A stretch of 64,000 bases of DNA from Brachycybe producta (taxonomy: Eukaryota > Arthropoda > Diplopoda > Playtdesmida > Andrognathidae): the NCBI GenBank assembly GCA_036925085.1, contig JAUPFP010000007.1, positions 7,030,228 through 7,094,227 of the forward strand, written 5' to 3'. Below are positions 47,301 through 59,359 of this stretch, piece by piece (positions within the stretch are counted from its first letter, which is position 1; each line of letters starts with the position of its first letter). A program made the translations under genes and the position numbers. The notes below the pieces were generated by a model. It saw only the letters and a list, made by a program, of their open reading frames with translations, made no database searches and had not been told where the DNA came from.

Positions 47301-47980
47301 TTTGCATTTTTAAACTTTCACTTTCATTTTAATTTTTTCTCAGCTTCAGCTTTATTCAGTCAGCTCAAATAAAAAAAAATCTACTCTTGATTGCATCTTA
47401 AGTGATCTCAATGACTTTCGACCTGTAGTTTTTACGGATTACTAACTCTGATTTAAATCTATTTCAATTTTTTTTTTCAAGTAAAAAAAAAGCACAACAT
47501 ATTATATTACAATTTACTATAGTTTAAAATGAAGCTCTTTTTTTTACTCTACACCCAACCCCCTCATATATTCATTTACCCCTCTCTTTTCATATGATCG
47601 GATGCAAAAAAAAAGAGACCATATATATCCATAACACTGATAGGAGTATATACTATGACACACTTGCCCTGAAGTGTATATAAAGTGTAAATATATAATA
47701 ATAATAATAATAATTGCTTAGTTGAGTGCAAATTGTGAGTGATGCTCAACCACAAAAGAGGAGGAGGAGGAGGAGGGATCCAAAAAATATATATATAGAA
47801 AAAAAAGAGGGGGTTAAAACACGGGTCTAAGGGATCTCATATCACACATGCAAAATGACATTTAGTCAAATAAAAAAAACCCTCGATTTTCCTCCTCCCA
47901 CTTTAAAAAAAAACCCTTAACACACATTTATATATAAATTTATCAAATGCCGATTCAAATTACCATTCTCTTTATATAAA

Positions 47981-48097
<117 letters not shown>

Positions 48098-48751
48098 TGG
48101 AACCCAATAAGTTCTATCAACACACTTCTTTTTTTTCATGGATAACCCACTCTTTAACCCCCTTTTTCCTCTTAAAAAAAAACCCAAACAAAACATTTGT
48201 TAAACCCCCTCAATTTTTTTTTATTTGCAATTTTTTTTATATATATATATTTCTAAATCGCTTCCCCCTTTTTTAAACTAATAAACGGCTATAACCCCTC
48301 TCTTGAGTAACGGTATCTTGGTTTTTTAACCCCCTCAACCCCCTCTCCCCATAGAGTGGGTGGATGGGGTAATAAACTCTTCAACCCCGATGGCAAATTT
48401 CACAGTCAGATTATCATGACCCGTATACACACACACACACGCATACGGACGTAACTCCCTTAGTACCCATGTACCCATAATTGTAGTTTATCAGATTTAA
48501 ATCAAAATGGGAGGAAAAGGGGAGAAGAATGAGAATAAAAGGGGGTTAAACTATATACCCCCTTTATACACTTAACATTCGAGTTTTTTTTAAAGTGGAT
48601 AATTGAAACTTAGTCGAGTGTATTTAATTTTTTTAATATCGGATAATTTCAACGGTTAATATACATCAACAGAAGTAGCCTCTACCCACACCCCACCCCC
48701 TCTTTTATTTTCTCCTTTACTCTTTAAAATCACGCAGATTTACATCAAAAG

Positions 48752-49086
48752 AGTTAAGATGGGTTTGTGAATAGCTGATTTTCGATCTCTGATTATTTTG
48801 AAGTTTCAGAAGAGAAAAATTAAGAGAAACTAGAAGGGTAGCTTAATAACTTAAGGGTATTTCATTAATAGACAAAAATTAAAAACAATATCGTCTGCTG
48901 AAAGTTGAGTTATTTTCAAACTCAACATAAAAGCTTCTTTTTTTTTTCAAAAAAATATCAACATGAAAACAAACCCTTAAGTGATTGAACTACCGTTCTA
49001 TCTTTTACTTGATTTTGTACCTGAAAGACATAATAATCAGAATTTCAGAAACGCTTACGCAGCTACGCTTTATAACCATTTTAAAG
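48752..49086. mobile_element. TTAGAAACTAGAAGGG family copy
   Basis: It starts near GTTAAGATGGG, has ATAGCTGATTTT, GAAACTAGAAGGGTAGCTT and ATATCAACATGAAAAC, and ends TAACCATTTTAAAG. Near full length. Confidence 0.7.
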
Positions 49087-49309
49087 TAAGACATTTTTTT
49101 CTCTCTAAAAAAAGATACTTTATATTTCAAATTTATTAAAATTATTTTCCTTGTTGTAGTCAAATTGTAGTTGACTAAATTATACACAAATAATAAAAAC
49201 AAACAACCTTTTCAAATTGTTTAAAAATAAACGAACAACAAACGGAGGAAAATAACAGAAACCGCGAACAAACGCCTAAAACTTACGCTTCTTTTCATTA
49301 GAAATATTT

Positions 49310-49480
49310 TTTAAAAAATATATTAAAATTATATTATAAACTAGAATAGTAAAAGAATCTCGTGGCACAATTATATATGACGATACATTTCAAAATAAAC
49401 GTTTTATCATAACATTCTCGCTTTATATAACAAAAGTTATGCTAAAGATTGATACGTTTTCAAACTGAGATGAAACCGTG
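49310..49480. mobile_element. TTAGAAACTAGAAGGG family, left-half copy
   Basis: TTATAAACTAGAATAGTAAA followed by ATTTCAAAATAAACGTTTTA marks the left half only. Confidence 0.4.
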
Positions 49481-49511
49481 GGAGCTTACCTTATGTTAGA
49501 TTTTACAGAAG

Positions 49512-49690
49512 GGTTGGCGGTGGAGGCTAGCTATTAAATTACAATTAACAACGAAATTAACACCCAACACACTCCCAGTGGCTGGAACTGACGAAGAACG
49601 AGCGTACCATCGTTCTATGCCGGAAAACCAATTATTATACTTTCCCCCCAACACCATTAACTAGAATTACTGCTAGCCTCCACCTCCAAA
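49512..49690. repeat. Inverted repeat next to the tRNA-like element
   Basis: GGCGGTGGAGGCTAGC (left) pairs with GCTAGCCTCCACCTCC (right). Inside, AACACCCAACAC and CCAACACCATTAAC and a small GAACGA/TCGTTC hairpin occur. It lies directly 3' of the tRNA-like head on the minus strand, so it could be its body. Confidence 0.55.
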
Positions 49691-49761
49691 CATCATCATT
49701 GTAAGCGATGAATGTTATCGCAAAATAGTTATTTTTTTTACTCGCTTTTATTTGAAAATAA

Positions 49762-49837
49762 TGCACATGGGGAACGAACCCATGACCAACATTACCTGGG
49801 CTGAGAGTCCGAGACATTAACCACTACACCAACAACA
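49762..49837 (-). repeat. tRNA-derived sequence (SINE head or tRNA pseudogene)
   Basis: On the minus strand an A-box-like TGGTGTAGTGG (49821-49831) and a B-box GGGTTCGTTCC (49771-49781) are spaced about as in a tRNA gene. The T arm folds perfectly (stem ATGGG/CCCAT, loop TTCGTTC). The anticodon arm is imperfect (CTCGG against CCCAG with an 8-base loop) and no acceptor stem is evident, so it is not a working tRNA. The wording is closest to tRNA-Glu-like heads of SINEs. An inverted repeat follows it. Confidence 0.6.
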
Positions 49838-50307
49838 CAAGACACGATTACATTTTGTTTTGTAGACCATGTTTTTTGTTTAATTTTTTTGCTTGTTAAT
49901 TCCTTTACTTTTCTAATTTCTAACTTAAAAGATATTTTTATTAAAAATCACTTGTGATAATTCATCATAACAATGTCTTTTATTATTAAAGTCCGATGGT
50001 TAAAATACTATTGTAAAAACTGGAGTTAGGATGTTTGATCCATCAATAAAAATGAATCAAAATCATGCATTTCTATGTCATATACAATTTAGAATGTAAT
50101 AAATACTAATAATTTTTAATAGTTATTCGATATCGATTCAGATATAACTTGATATAATATAAAACTGAGCAATTAATTTTCTAGATATTTGATATTTGGT
50201 TCCACTTTACAGTTTTCGATAAGAAATGAAGAAAAAAAGAAAAAACTAACTGTACTGGAATTCCATTGAACATTTTTCTAGTTCGTAATTCCCAACATCT
50301 TCCCACT

Positions 50308-50329
50308 CCCCCCCCCCCCCCCCCCCCCC
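50308..50329. repeat. Poly-C tract
   Basis: A run of about 22 C. Confidence 0.85.
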
Positions 50330-51128
50330 TCTACCCCCTTCCCTCACAACCAAGAAAAAGGAAAGAAAGAAACCCTCATCACCAGAAATTGTTCAGAAAA
50401 ACATCCAATAAAATGAAAACAGTTTCCATTTTCGTCTTTCAAGTGGAATACAAGTAAAGTCATTTCAGAAAATTGGTCTTTCATGAAGAAAAAAAAAGTC
50501 CATGTCCAACACATAGGCTTATATTTAGCCCCCCCCCCCCAAGACATCATTTTTACCCAGTTTTATTCATATTCTATTTTAATTAATTGTTACCATTACA
50601 CAAGTAACCATTATTTAACATCAAATGTCACCTTTAACCTCCACCTTCAATGTCCTTCATCCTTTTTTTTTTCAACGTTCTCATTCGCAACAATTTACAA
50701 ACCGGTTAACTGTTTTGATTAAACTGTTTTTTTTTCTTCTTCTTCTAATTGATCACTCAATTCGTTCACCTGAACTCTCTATAACCCTGTAAATTTTACC
50801 AACTGACTCAGAGATTTGACCATACCTTTCTCTTTTAGCTTGACCCATCGTAATTTATCACTTGAAATTAAGTAAGCCATTTCCAGTAAACACAACAAAA
50901 AAAAAATGAAAACAAACAATAGAAAAACTTTGAAGAAAAGAAGTTCATGAAATTTTTTTTACATAACCCTAGTTTTGAAAACCTGAATCAAATTATATAA
51001 ACATGAGGGTGAAAAATATCATCATATTTTTTATATTTTATATAATAATATAAAAAAGTGTTTTAAGAGGTCACAGAAAGTTCAACCGGGCTGCTAACTA
51101 CCTACTTGATTTTCCATTCTCTTGTTAT

Positions 51129-51145
51129 AACCCCCCCCCCCCCCC
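51129..51145. repeat. Poly-C tract
   Basis: A run of about 16 C. Confidence 0.85.
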
Positions 51146-51618
51146 TCAAACAATTTCAGTCTTCCCCCTTTTTTTATATTCAACCCCATTTTTTTTTTTA
51201 CAATCTCCTATTCTTTCTTCCCTTTCATGCCACAAAATCGTTTTTTTCTTTCTAAAACAACCCAAAAAAAAAAAACCTGAGGCCACCACCTCCGTTTTTA
51301 TACAAGGATTTTTGCATAAAATACCAAAAGGGGAGAACACTTTTTTTGATATATGCATAAGGAAGGGAAAAAAAAGGGGGGAACCACCACAAATTGTGAG
51401 AAAACACAACACGCCTACATTGGAATAGAAAAACCCTTACATGTAAATTAGCAAGTTTTTTCTTTATTTAAAAAAAAAAACTAGGTATTGAGTTGCCCCC
51501 TCTGTTTGACATGACCGCTAAAGTTCACAACTTAAGAGAGAAAAGAAGAACCCTCTCTTTTCTAAAAAGTCAAATTTTGCTCTCTAAATAGGGGTTGGAG
51601 TGCAACCTTTTTTTATAT

Positions 51619-51619
51619 A

Positions 51620-51661
<42 letters not shown>
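51619..51661. repeat. TA dinucleotide array
   Basis: About 21 TA units, followed by CAGTATATACATTATATA. Confidence 0.9.
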
Positions 51662-51665
<4 letters not shown>

Positions 51666-52177
51666 TATATACATTATATAATATAAAATGCACATTTTCC
51701 ACTTGAGAGAGGACCTGATTTTGCATATTATATAACCCTTCAATATAATAAAATAGAAGGGAGGAGGGGGAGAGAGAAAGGTTACACAACTAGGGTTACA
51801 CGCAAACCTATTACCATAGGCAAATAGACACAAGCCTATATCGGAATGTATTTGTGTGTAATCGAAAAGGATAATAAATATTGGGCGACAATGACTTTGC
51901 ATTCAAAGTGCAAAGCAATTTTCTAAGCAGGTTTTTTTCTTCTTTTTCATCAACTGTTATATTTTTTTACCCATAAGGGAACACAATAAATAAGAAGTGT
52001 GCGTGTTTGCGTACAAAAGGGGGGGTTTCTCTCTCTCAAAAGGTGTTTCTCTATATAAAAATAAAACGGATTTGGCTATATTATGAATACTGAATAAGTA
52101 AATAAACAAAAAGATGATAAAAACAACTAAAGTTTACAAAGTCAAAATAATATATTTATTTAAATTACATTTCAAAT

Positions 52178-52416
52178 CAGGGCTAGTAGACTAGAAAAAA
52201 AAATGGCCCCCGAGAAAAACAATTTACCCGGTCAGAAAGTAAAAAAAAACCTAATTATCCCTAATATTTGAGCATACATTTTATTTTTTTTATCAAAATT
52301 TCATTTGTATCTATTTTTATTTATTTTTTTTAACTACAATAGAAATATATAAACATATTTTGTTGTTTTGCAGCCCATCTGGAAAATGTCCGACAGGCCA
52401 GTTCCGCCCGCCCCTG
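52178..52416. mobile_element. hAT-type non-autonomous transposon, 239 bp
   Basis: It starts CAGGGCTAGTAGAC and ends CCGCCCGCCCCTG, so the terminal CAGGG/CCCTG is inverted. Flanks are TTTCAAAT (52170-52177) and TTTCAAAA (52417-52424), a 7/8 target duplication of the hAT length. It has no coding capacity. It is the third CAGGG-ended insertion with an 8-bp duplication in the window. Confidence 0.75.
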
Positions 52417-52494
52417 TTTCAAAAGCACAACAACAGCTTTTGGTAGTAATAATCAGTAAAATTCAAATAATTGCATAAATCAAGTGACTTTTTC

Positions 52495-52765
52495 CACAAG
52501 AAATTCAAAGTTTAAAATATAAGAGGGGACTAATTAAACGCCAAATTGACCAAACACCTCCAAAGATCTTACAAAATAAACGTTTTACTAGCATTTTTAA
52601 AAAAAAAAACGAAATTTTAATTTTTTAATATTTTAAAAATTTAAATGAGGTACACCATGTTCAAGGTGCCATAAAATAGTTTATTTTGAAAGTTACCATC
52701 ATGTGTAAATCTTCTAGTTTTTAACAAGCTTTGAAAATTTCATCTTAGAAGAAGTGACCATCGAA
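52495..52765. mobile_element. TTAGAAACTAGAAGGG family copy, strongly diverged
   Basis: Right-half words TAGTTTATTTTGAAAGTTAC and TCTTCTAGTTTTTAACAAGC remain; the left half is barely recognisable. Confidence 0.45.
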
Positions 52766-53268
52766 AAAGGAAGCAGAATAAATTCTAGGTCTATATTTAA
52801 AGAAGCAAGAGAGTTTAAGAGTTCGGAATGGTCATTTTGTAGCCGTCAGCCGGTCATCCCTGGTCAGTCGAAACCATTTTTCTAATCAGGGTTCATATAG
52901 ACGAGTGACCGTTCGCCTTTCTCATGGACAATGGTCACTCTTATTACTCAAGACTTATAATAAATGAACGGGGTTTTGTGTGTGTGTGTGTTCCACATAC
53001 ACCATAGACAGTCAATGGAATGTTAATCTCTCAGTTTCTCTTAACACCAAATTTTTCGATACATTTTTTTCTCTTTTCTTTCTCCGGAGCCTAAAAAAAT
53101 ACACAACACAATCAAAGAAATATTTCGAAGATGAGAAAGAAAAAGAGAAAATACACAAAAGGAAAAACGAAATGAAGAGGAAAGAAATTTTTATTTGTTA
53201 TCCACATGGAAAAAAGAAAAGGCAACTGTGTTGTATGTGTTAAAATCTAGGAGGGGTCAAACAAAGGG

Positions 53269-53270
<2 letters not shown>

Positions 53271-53363
<93 letters not shown>

Positions 53364-53378
53364 AAAAAAATGGATGGG

Positions 53379-53437
<59 letters not shown>

Positions 53438-53446
53438 AAAAAAATG
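53271..53446. repeat. Duplicated TA array with shared 3' flank
   Basis: Two AT dinucleotide arrays (about 53271-53359 and 53381-53433) are each followed by AAAGTAAAAAAATGGA. The array plus flank has been duplicated as a unit, rather than arising as two separate microsatellites. Confidence 0.75.
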
Positions 53447-53879
53447 GAAAAGTCCGAGAGAAAAACTCTCCGAGTTCTATTTAATCCGTTGTGCCGACAA
53501 TAGGGTAAATCTTTAGGGCAAACGAAAAAAAAAACCCGAGGGTCTGCCCATCTTTCTTTCTATACTAACTGACCACTACTACCTACTATATATATACAAA
53601 CACATCTATCTATTCAACTAAAAAATCCTTTAGAAAAATACTAGGCATTCATCAACATCTAGTCTCAATAAGACATTCTTCTTCTTAAATGACAAAAAAA
53701 CTAGAAAATCCTTTTTTTTTTATTTCATTCTAAAAAAATTCTTAAGACTTTTAAATTTACAAAAAAAAAAAAAGTTTAGTGTAAATTTCAGTTGTTTTAA
53801 GTATTTTCGGACACATTTGGAATTCAATATAAATAATTATAAAGTTATAATTAATAAATAACATAAGATTGTAAAATTT

Positions 53880-54410
53880 ACGGAAACCAACAGTAAGTAT
53901 AAAAATTTCCGATTTCATTTAATAGTAATTTTAAAAAAAATATTGATTCAATTCGATACACTTAAATTAATAAATGATATAAAATGGAAAATTGCCAAAA
54001 ATAAAACAGTGCTAATAAGTTACTAACATTGCTATTATAAAATGATTGCTGAAATTCGATATAATTATATGCACACAATTTATAATAGCATTCAAATAAA
54101 AAAATACCCGGAAACAAACAGTAAGTTAAAAAAATTCCGGTTTTATTTATTGCTAATTATAAAAATATTGCTGCAATTCAATATACTGTAGATACGTAAA
54201 ATTAATACTTGATAATGGTATAAAATGGAAAATTGCCGAAAACAGTAAATTAAAAAAATTCGGATTTTTTTCATTACTAATTATAAGGTAATTGCTGAAA
54301 TTAGATATACTGTATATGCTTCAAATTTATAATTTATAATAATACAAAATAAAAAAAATTTCCGGCAACAAACAGTAAGTTTAAAAAATTCCGAATTTTA
54401 TTTATTACTA
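53880..54410. repeat. Degenerate tandem repeat, unit about 112-128 bp, five copies
   Basis: The phrase CCGGAAACAAACAGTAAGTT (variants near 53880, 53995, 54107, 54233, 54359) is followed each time by an AAATTCCGATTTTATTTATT-like segment, then TTGCTGAAATTCGATATA and a TAAATTTATAAT tract. Copies differ by many substitutions and indels. It is a small ageing satellite or minisatellite; no coding frame. Confidence 0.65.
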
Positions 54411-55707
54411 ATGTGGTTTTGTTTTTCTTTCCGATTTTTTTTTTATAATTTTGAATCCTTGTAAAACCCTATTTCCGAATTTCCTCATCTCAACTAATAA
54501 TATATCATCAGAAGAAGTCACGTGACATGAAAAATGGAACTAATTACTAATGTGTCACATATTGTGTTTTTTTTGGCCCCAAAAAAAAAAAAAAACTTGC
54601 GTTCCATAAATTCTTCAAAATGAAAAACAAAAAAAAAAACCAACTATGCAATGATATTAAAAGTTAACGATAACAAGAGTGGATAAGTGTAGATGTAGGG
54701 GGGGGGGGGGGTTTCTAATTAGGATCATTTCAAAAGAATGTTCGCCTCTTTTTTTTTAGACTGGCAGCCGCCGCCCGCCGCTGCCCCCCCCCCCTCCCTT
54801 CTATATATCCTATATAATAAAAGAATCCAACAGGGCCACATATATAGATGGATGGTCAAGAATGTGTTTGTCAATTAATTACGTTTACAAACACACAAAC
54901 AACGTTATGTTACATAACAGAAATCATTCTTCTTCACCCTCTCCTTCAAATAATATCTCATCACACCCCACCTTCAATTCATCTCTTGCTTATTTCCTGT
55001 TCATTTTTCATTCATATATTCATAAATGTAAATTATTTTAATAAAAAAAATATTCACATATTGTTATGCAAAAGTTTATCTCTTAATTAAAAGGTAAAGA
55101 ATACGTTCTATACAATATATTCGTCTTTACGTTACATTATGAAGATTTTCGTACAAGTGTAGGCCTACTTAAGGTCCAATAGACAGTACTCCCCCCAAAA
55201 AATATGGACTCCAAAGGGCAAAAAAGGTCTAAAATAATGAAATTCCTTAACAATATATAAAAAAAAACAAAAAATATGTTAATAATAGCGTTAACTAAAT
55301 CATTATCTTACGTATTTTGCTTAAAAATGACTAATAAACGTGTTTAAAATAATATAAAAACCATAAAATAGAACGAAATAAAAAAAAAACCTAAAGGAAA
55401 ACACAATTTCAGGGGCCGCTTTCGGTGCTATGCCGTGAATTATCTTTCTAACATCCAGGGGCAACACTATGCTAATTTAAATAAACAAGAGACGATATCG
55501 TTGTTAATTATAATTAATATATGATTAAAACCAAATAGAAGAAAAATAACAAATTTGAATATAAAGTAATTAGGCCAATATAATTAAAGTAGTACTTCAA
55601 GAAAATGAGTTGTCTTAAAAAATGAAACAAAGAGAAATAAGAAGAAAATTGGTTTTTCTTTCATTCTCTCTCTTTGCTAATGGAAATAAAGTGATGTTTG
55701 TTCTTAC

Positions 55708-55759
55708 CATGCAAAGAGGTGGTGGCCGACGAAGTTAAGCGGTAGTAAAAGGTGGACAT
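55708..55759 (-). CDS. Candidate alternative first coding exon B (17 codons plus one base)
   Basis: Minus-strand frame MSTFYYRLTSSATTSLH ends at TTGCATG|GTAAGAAC, a strong donor that leaves one base (phase 1), the same phase as exon A. The frame stays open upstream of this ATG to a TGA near 55871. There is no better in-frame ATG, and this one has a weak context (TAC before ATG), so initiation here is uncertain. The region just upstream has scattered CpGs and TGACCA words. It could splice to the exon at 15830-15883 in frame, again giving GCT. The peptide is unlike exon A apart from a Ser/Thr-rich end. It could also be a 5' UTR exon, with translation starting at the internal ATG of the 15.8 kb exon. 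Confidence 0.4.
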
Positions 55760-55996
55760 GTAGATGACCAGAGAGGAATGGATAATAAGGCGCGGCAGGG
55801 CGAACTGACCAAAGATTTCAATTTCGGGGCGTGGTTTAAAAGGAAACGCATCTCTTCTGGTGTTCAAATCTCAGTCGCTCAGGACTCTCTTTTTTTTCCT
55901 TCTTTCTTTCTTATGGTGGTCCACCACCAAACTCTCCTTTTCATCTGAATCCCATTTTGAACCACCCAACCACCCACACACCCAAATTCCCTCTCA

Positions 55997-56005
55997 CTTT
56001 ATATA
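55997..56005 (-). promoter_or_regulatory. TATA-like box upstream of exon B
   Basis: TATATAAAG on the minus strand lies about 240 bases upstream of the exon B ATG. The position fits a TATA box with a 5' UTR of roughly 200 bases. TA-rich words are common here, so the support is weak. Confidence 0.2.
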
Positions 56006-58132
56006 TATACATTCACAATTTCCAATAGCTTCACATTTTCAAATGAAAATCATAAACCTAAAAAAAATATGTCACATAAGTATTGACCAGTGGTCAAGTT
56101 GGCATAAGATAGACCTCGCTGAGAATACGAAAGAAATCCGTAAGGTGACCATCGTAGAATTGTTGTTGTTGATAAAGATGATGATGGTCAAGAAGAAGAA
56201 GAAGAACAACAACAACAGATGTCGACGAACGCCGCACGGACAGGAACAAGATAGGCGTCAATGTCCGAGCGGCGATTGTCGTGGTCAGTTGCCGTAGTAT
56301 TTGTAGAATCCATAGGAGACCGTTAAAAAGATGAAGAAAAAGACGACATCGTCGAGTTGCTAACTGTCCCTCCATGTTCGCTGCTTGACCAGTGTCTAAC
56401 GAACGGCACTAGTCACATTGCACTGACCACTTAACGGCCTGATTAGTGCCCATTAATTTGGCATGCAATCAGTTCTATAGCTTCTGACCAGTCGAGTTCC
56501 TCACAAAAGCTAATGTCCAACCAGACTCTTCCAAAAGCCGGACATTGGAGGCGGAGAGGAAGGAAACAGTAAAAACTTCTTCAAGATTATATAGAATCAC
56601 TCTTTGAGTAAACATCTTTATGTAGAAGAACAATAACACTAAGCCTATATACAATGGAACCATTAAACTTGGACCCTGAAAACTGACCACAACGAAATCC
56701 ATATATAGAGATATAGAAAGCAACATTTACATAGCTACTGTATTAAACATTGCTTTTTTTGGTACTGATTATTCCTCCGAAAAAAATAATTAATAAAACT
56801 TAAACAACTTAAAAACAATAAAAAATATTGTAATTTACGGAGGCTGAGAAACTGACCACAGGCAACTTCATCAACGTAATGAAGCACACAACACAGAAAG
56901 AGAAGAAGAAAGAAAAAAACTGGACAAAATTGGGGTCCTCCAAATCTGGACAGGACAGACCCAAAGTACAATTTTTGGAAGATGCCCGGTCATTTTCATT
57001 GGCCGATATTTATAGACACAACAAGAAGAGGGGGGTTATACATAAGAGAGGGGTTTTAGCTATTGTCCAGTTTGAACCCCCACCCCCACCCTCCCTAAAC
57101 CGAAAGATGGACAGTGTCTCTCATTCATTTTATCCTTCAATCTGCTGCCAGACACACATAGAGACAAATATAGAGATGAAAATGAATGAGGAATAAGCAT
57201 TTTTAAGGGGTGGTGGAACAGAAGAAGGAGGTTTTGAGAGAAGGTGTTTTCAAGAGGTTTTTTTTTACCTCCCCTATACACTTAGATTTTTACTCAGACT
57301 GGACAATATAATAATAGTAGGGTCCAGCTGCCAACTAGATGGACAATGGCCAGTCACACCATAAGCATCAAATATGCTAAAAACCAAAAGAGAGACCAGA
57401 TGGAATCAGAAGAACAACAACAAAAAAATAATAGAATGTGACCCGCATGGTTCTGACAACAAGAGTCCAGAGCTTTTATATATTCAGATGATGAGGACTA
57501 TGGTCAAAAAAAATACTGACCCTCAAATCTAAGCCCCCCCCCATTATAGTACAACATTAGAGAACTAAGCCAAACTCAAAACTAAAAGACTTTTTTCTCC
57601 TGAGTTTGAACACAACAAAGACACAATAATAATAATAATAATAGTAAAAAAAAAAAGTGAACAGGAAATGCTCTTTTTATCATTTTCATTTCTTGACCAA
57701 TGGTCATTTCTCTACTTTATCATCTCTGTTATAAAGAAAGTGAGATGACCTAAGAGATGAACAAGTGCTTAATTTAACAAGACACAATGAAGTTGTAAGA
57801 GATATTATTATTATTATTATATAGAAGTCGAGTTTTTTCTCCTCCTCCTCCTCCTCCTCTTACTCTTACTCCTGCTGTTTAGCTTTTCCTTACTACATCA
57901 ATCCACCCTCTCCACCTTACCTACCATCACTCCCGATCCCACAAAAACACACTTCACACCTTTTATCACTCCGCCCATTTACCCTCACATACAAACCCCA
58001 CTTTCTCACACTCAAACCCAAAAACAGAATGAAAGAACGAAATAGAAGAAGAAAAAAAAATCTAATGACAACAACTAATTAATCATTGAGCCAACTAGAG
58101 AAAAGATCAAAACCCAATGTTACAACAAAGAA

Positions 58133-58140
58133 TGACGTCA
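58133..58140. promoter_or_regulatory. CRE palindrome near exon A
   Basis: A perfect TGACGTCA about 190 bases downstream (minus-strand sense) of the exon A donor, in the putative promoter region. Confidence 0.25.
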
Positions 58141-58329
58141 TTAAGTGAAACTAATGTGATATTAAGAAAGTGAGAAAAGAAAAAAATCTCCCAGTCTCCA
58201 CCCACTTTTTTCGGACACAATATCTAATATTTTTTTATATAATAAATCCAGAAATATTTTAAGTGACGTAATAATTTTTCATAAAACACCTTATATATAT
58301 TTTTTTTGCTTTATCAAGTGTCTTCTTAC

Positions 58330-58372
58330 CTGCAGCAGTTGTCACTAACCACCGCCTGTCGTTGAAAGCCAT
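58330..58372 (-). CDS. Candidate first coding exon A (14 codons plus one base)
   Basis: Read on the minus strand, an ATG in a strong Kozak setting (AGAATGG, A at -3 and G at +4) opens a short frame, MAFNDRRWLVTTAA. It ends at CTGCAG|GTAAGAAG, a near-consensus donor, leaving one base (G) of the next codon (phase 1). An in-frame TAG lies eight codons upstream of the ATG, so translation should begin here. The flanks are less AT-rich and more CpG-rich than most of the window, as expected near a promoter. It can join the internal exon at 15830-15883 in frame, forming a GCT codon. The peptide is too short to assign to a family. That this is a real exon rests on start context, donor and phase agreement only; there is no homology support. 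Confidence 0.5.
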
Positions 58373-58487
58373 TCTTGACCCAATGTCCGTCAACTATACA
58401 CAGTCAACAGATGACCGAAGATCGGCTTGACCACTTCGTATATTCGCGTTTTTTTTTCTTTCTTTCTTCTTGACCACCACCCTTACC

Positions 58488-58540
58488 TGGTGATGGTGAT
58501 GGTCAGCTCCAAGTATAAAAAAGACGTTGCTTTTAGCAAG
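58488..58540 (-). other. Possible non-coding 5' exon or alternative donor upstream of exon A
   Basis: On the minus strand CATCACCAG|GTAAGG (last exon base at 58487) is a good donor about 115 bases upstream of the exon A start codon. No acceptor is obvious between them, so it would more likely be an alternative 5' UTR exon that skips exon A than a separate upstream intron. The exon's 5' edge cannot be fixed, and the end given here is arbitrary. Confidence 0.2.
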
Positions 58541-58872
58541 CAAACAACAAATATGTGGAAGCGCACACTTCATTCGAAATGCCTTTTCTATACAAAGCGC
58601 ACATCCGTTTTAAAACTTTGGGGCCCATTTCTCCACCTACCTCCCCCTCCACCCTCAAATAAACCATGTAAACGGTTATTTTTTTTAAATACATAATAAA
58701 AGATGTACTTGTAATTATATGACGCTTAAAAACAACAAACGTTTAACTATAGTACACGCGCCGTAAAAAAGTAATTTTCTCATCATAATCAGATGTCATT
58801 AAATGATAATTAGTGCTTAAAGGGTTTTAATGTCCAATATATATAATAAGATATATTTGTATGATAAGGCCC

Positions 58873-58924
<52 letters not shown>
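58873..58924. repeat. CT dinucleotide array
   Basis: About 25 CT units, 500 bases upstream (minus sense) of exon A. On the minus strand it reads as GA, a GAGA-type tract. Confidence 0.9.
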
Positions 58925-58926
<2 letters not shown>

Positions 58927-59359
58927 CTATTAAAATTGCACTCCCACGCAAAAATTGCATAACGTTATAAAGAAACAAGAATAAAAGAAGAGAAACAAAA
59001 AAAAGAGTTAAAAAAGATAAATTTCACATTTTTTTATATTAGACATTTGGGAGAAATTTTAAAGTATCAAAAAGGCTTTCTAAATTGGTTTAGACTAGTC
59101 CCTCAGGAACCATCCCGTTGTATATTCATGACAACGATAAAATAAAAGAGGGAGGAGGGAAAAGAGGAGGAGAATTTCAAAAAAGACCTCCATATTTATA
59201 GACCATTTTTCAAGTATTTTTTTTTCCTCCTCCTATCTTTAAACATATAGACCAAGTTAACGTTGAATGGACAATGAAATTTACGTTTTTTTTGTTCTCT
59301 TTCACTTTTAGATCTATATAAGATCTATTGGGGTGTTTAGAACTTTATTCTGTGTGTGT

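Larger units (their letters stand above)
49838..52177. other. Non-coding DNA
   Basis: Poly-C runs, AT filler and a TA array. Open frames here are low-complexity. Confidence 0.45.
55600..58620. promoter_or_regulatory. Putative promoter/5' region with two first exons
   Basis: This 3-kb stretch holds candidate exons A and B and has more unique, CpG-containing sequence than most of the window (for example around 56220-56300, 56340-56530 and 58330-58440). By eye it has at least 15 TGACCA/TGGTCA hexamers, where fewer than two would be expected at this base composition. A CRE octamer sits at 58133. It also contains simple repeats (GAAGAA, TCC, TTATTA). The promoter role is inferred from the first-exon candidates. 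Confidence 0.3.

Noticed and set aside
49762-49837. Functional tRNA gene
   Set aside because: The anticodon arm is mismatched with an 8-base loop, and there is no 7-bp acceptor stem.
55860-56297. 145-codon plus-strand frame over the putative promoter
   Set aside because: It runs antisense to candidate exon B's upstream region and contains GAAGAA and AACAAC simple repeats. No start or splice support.
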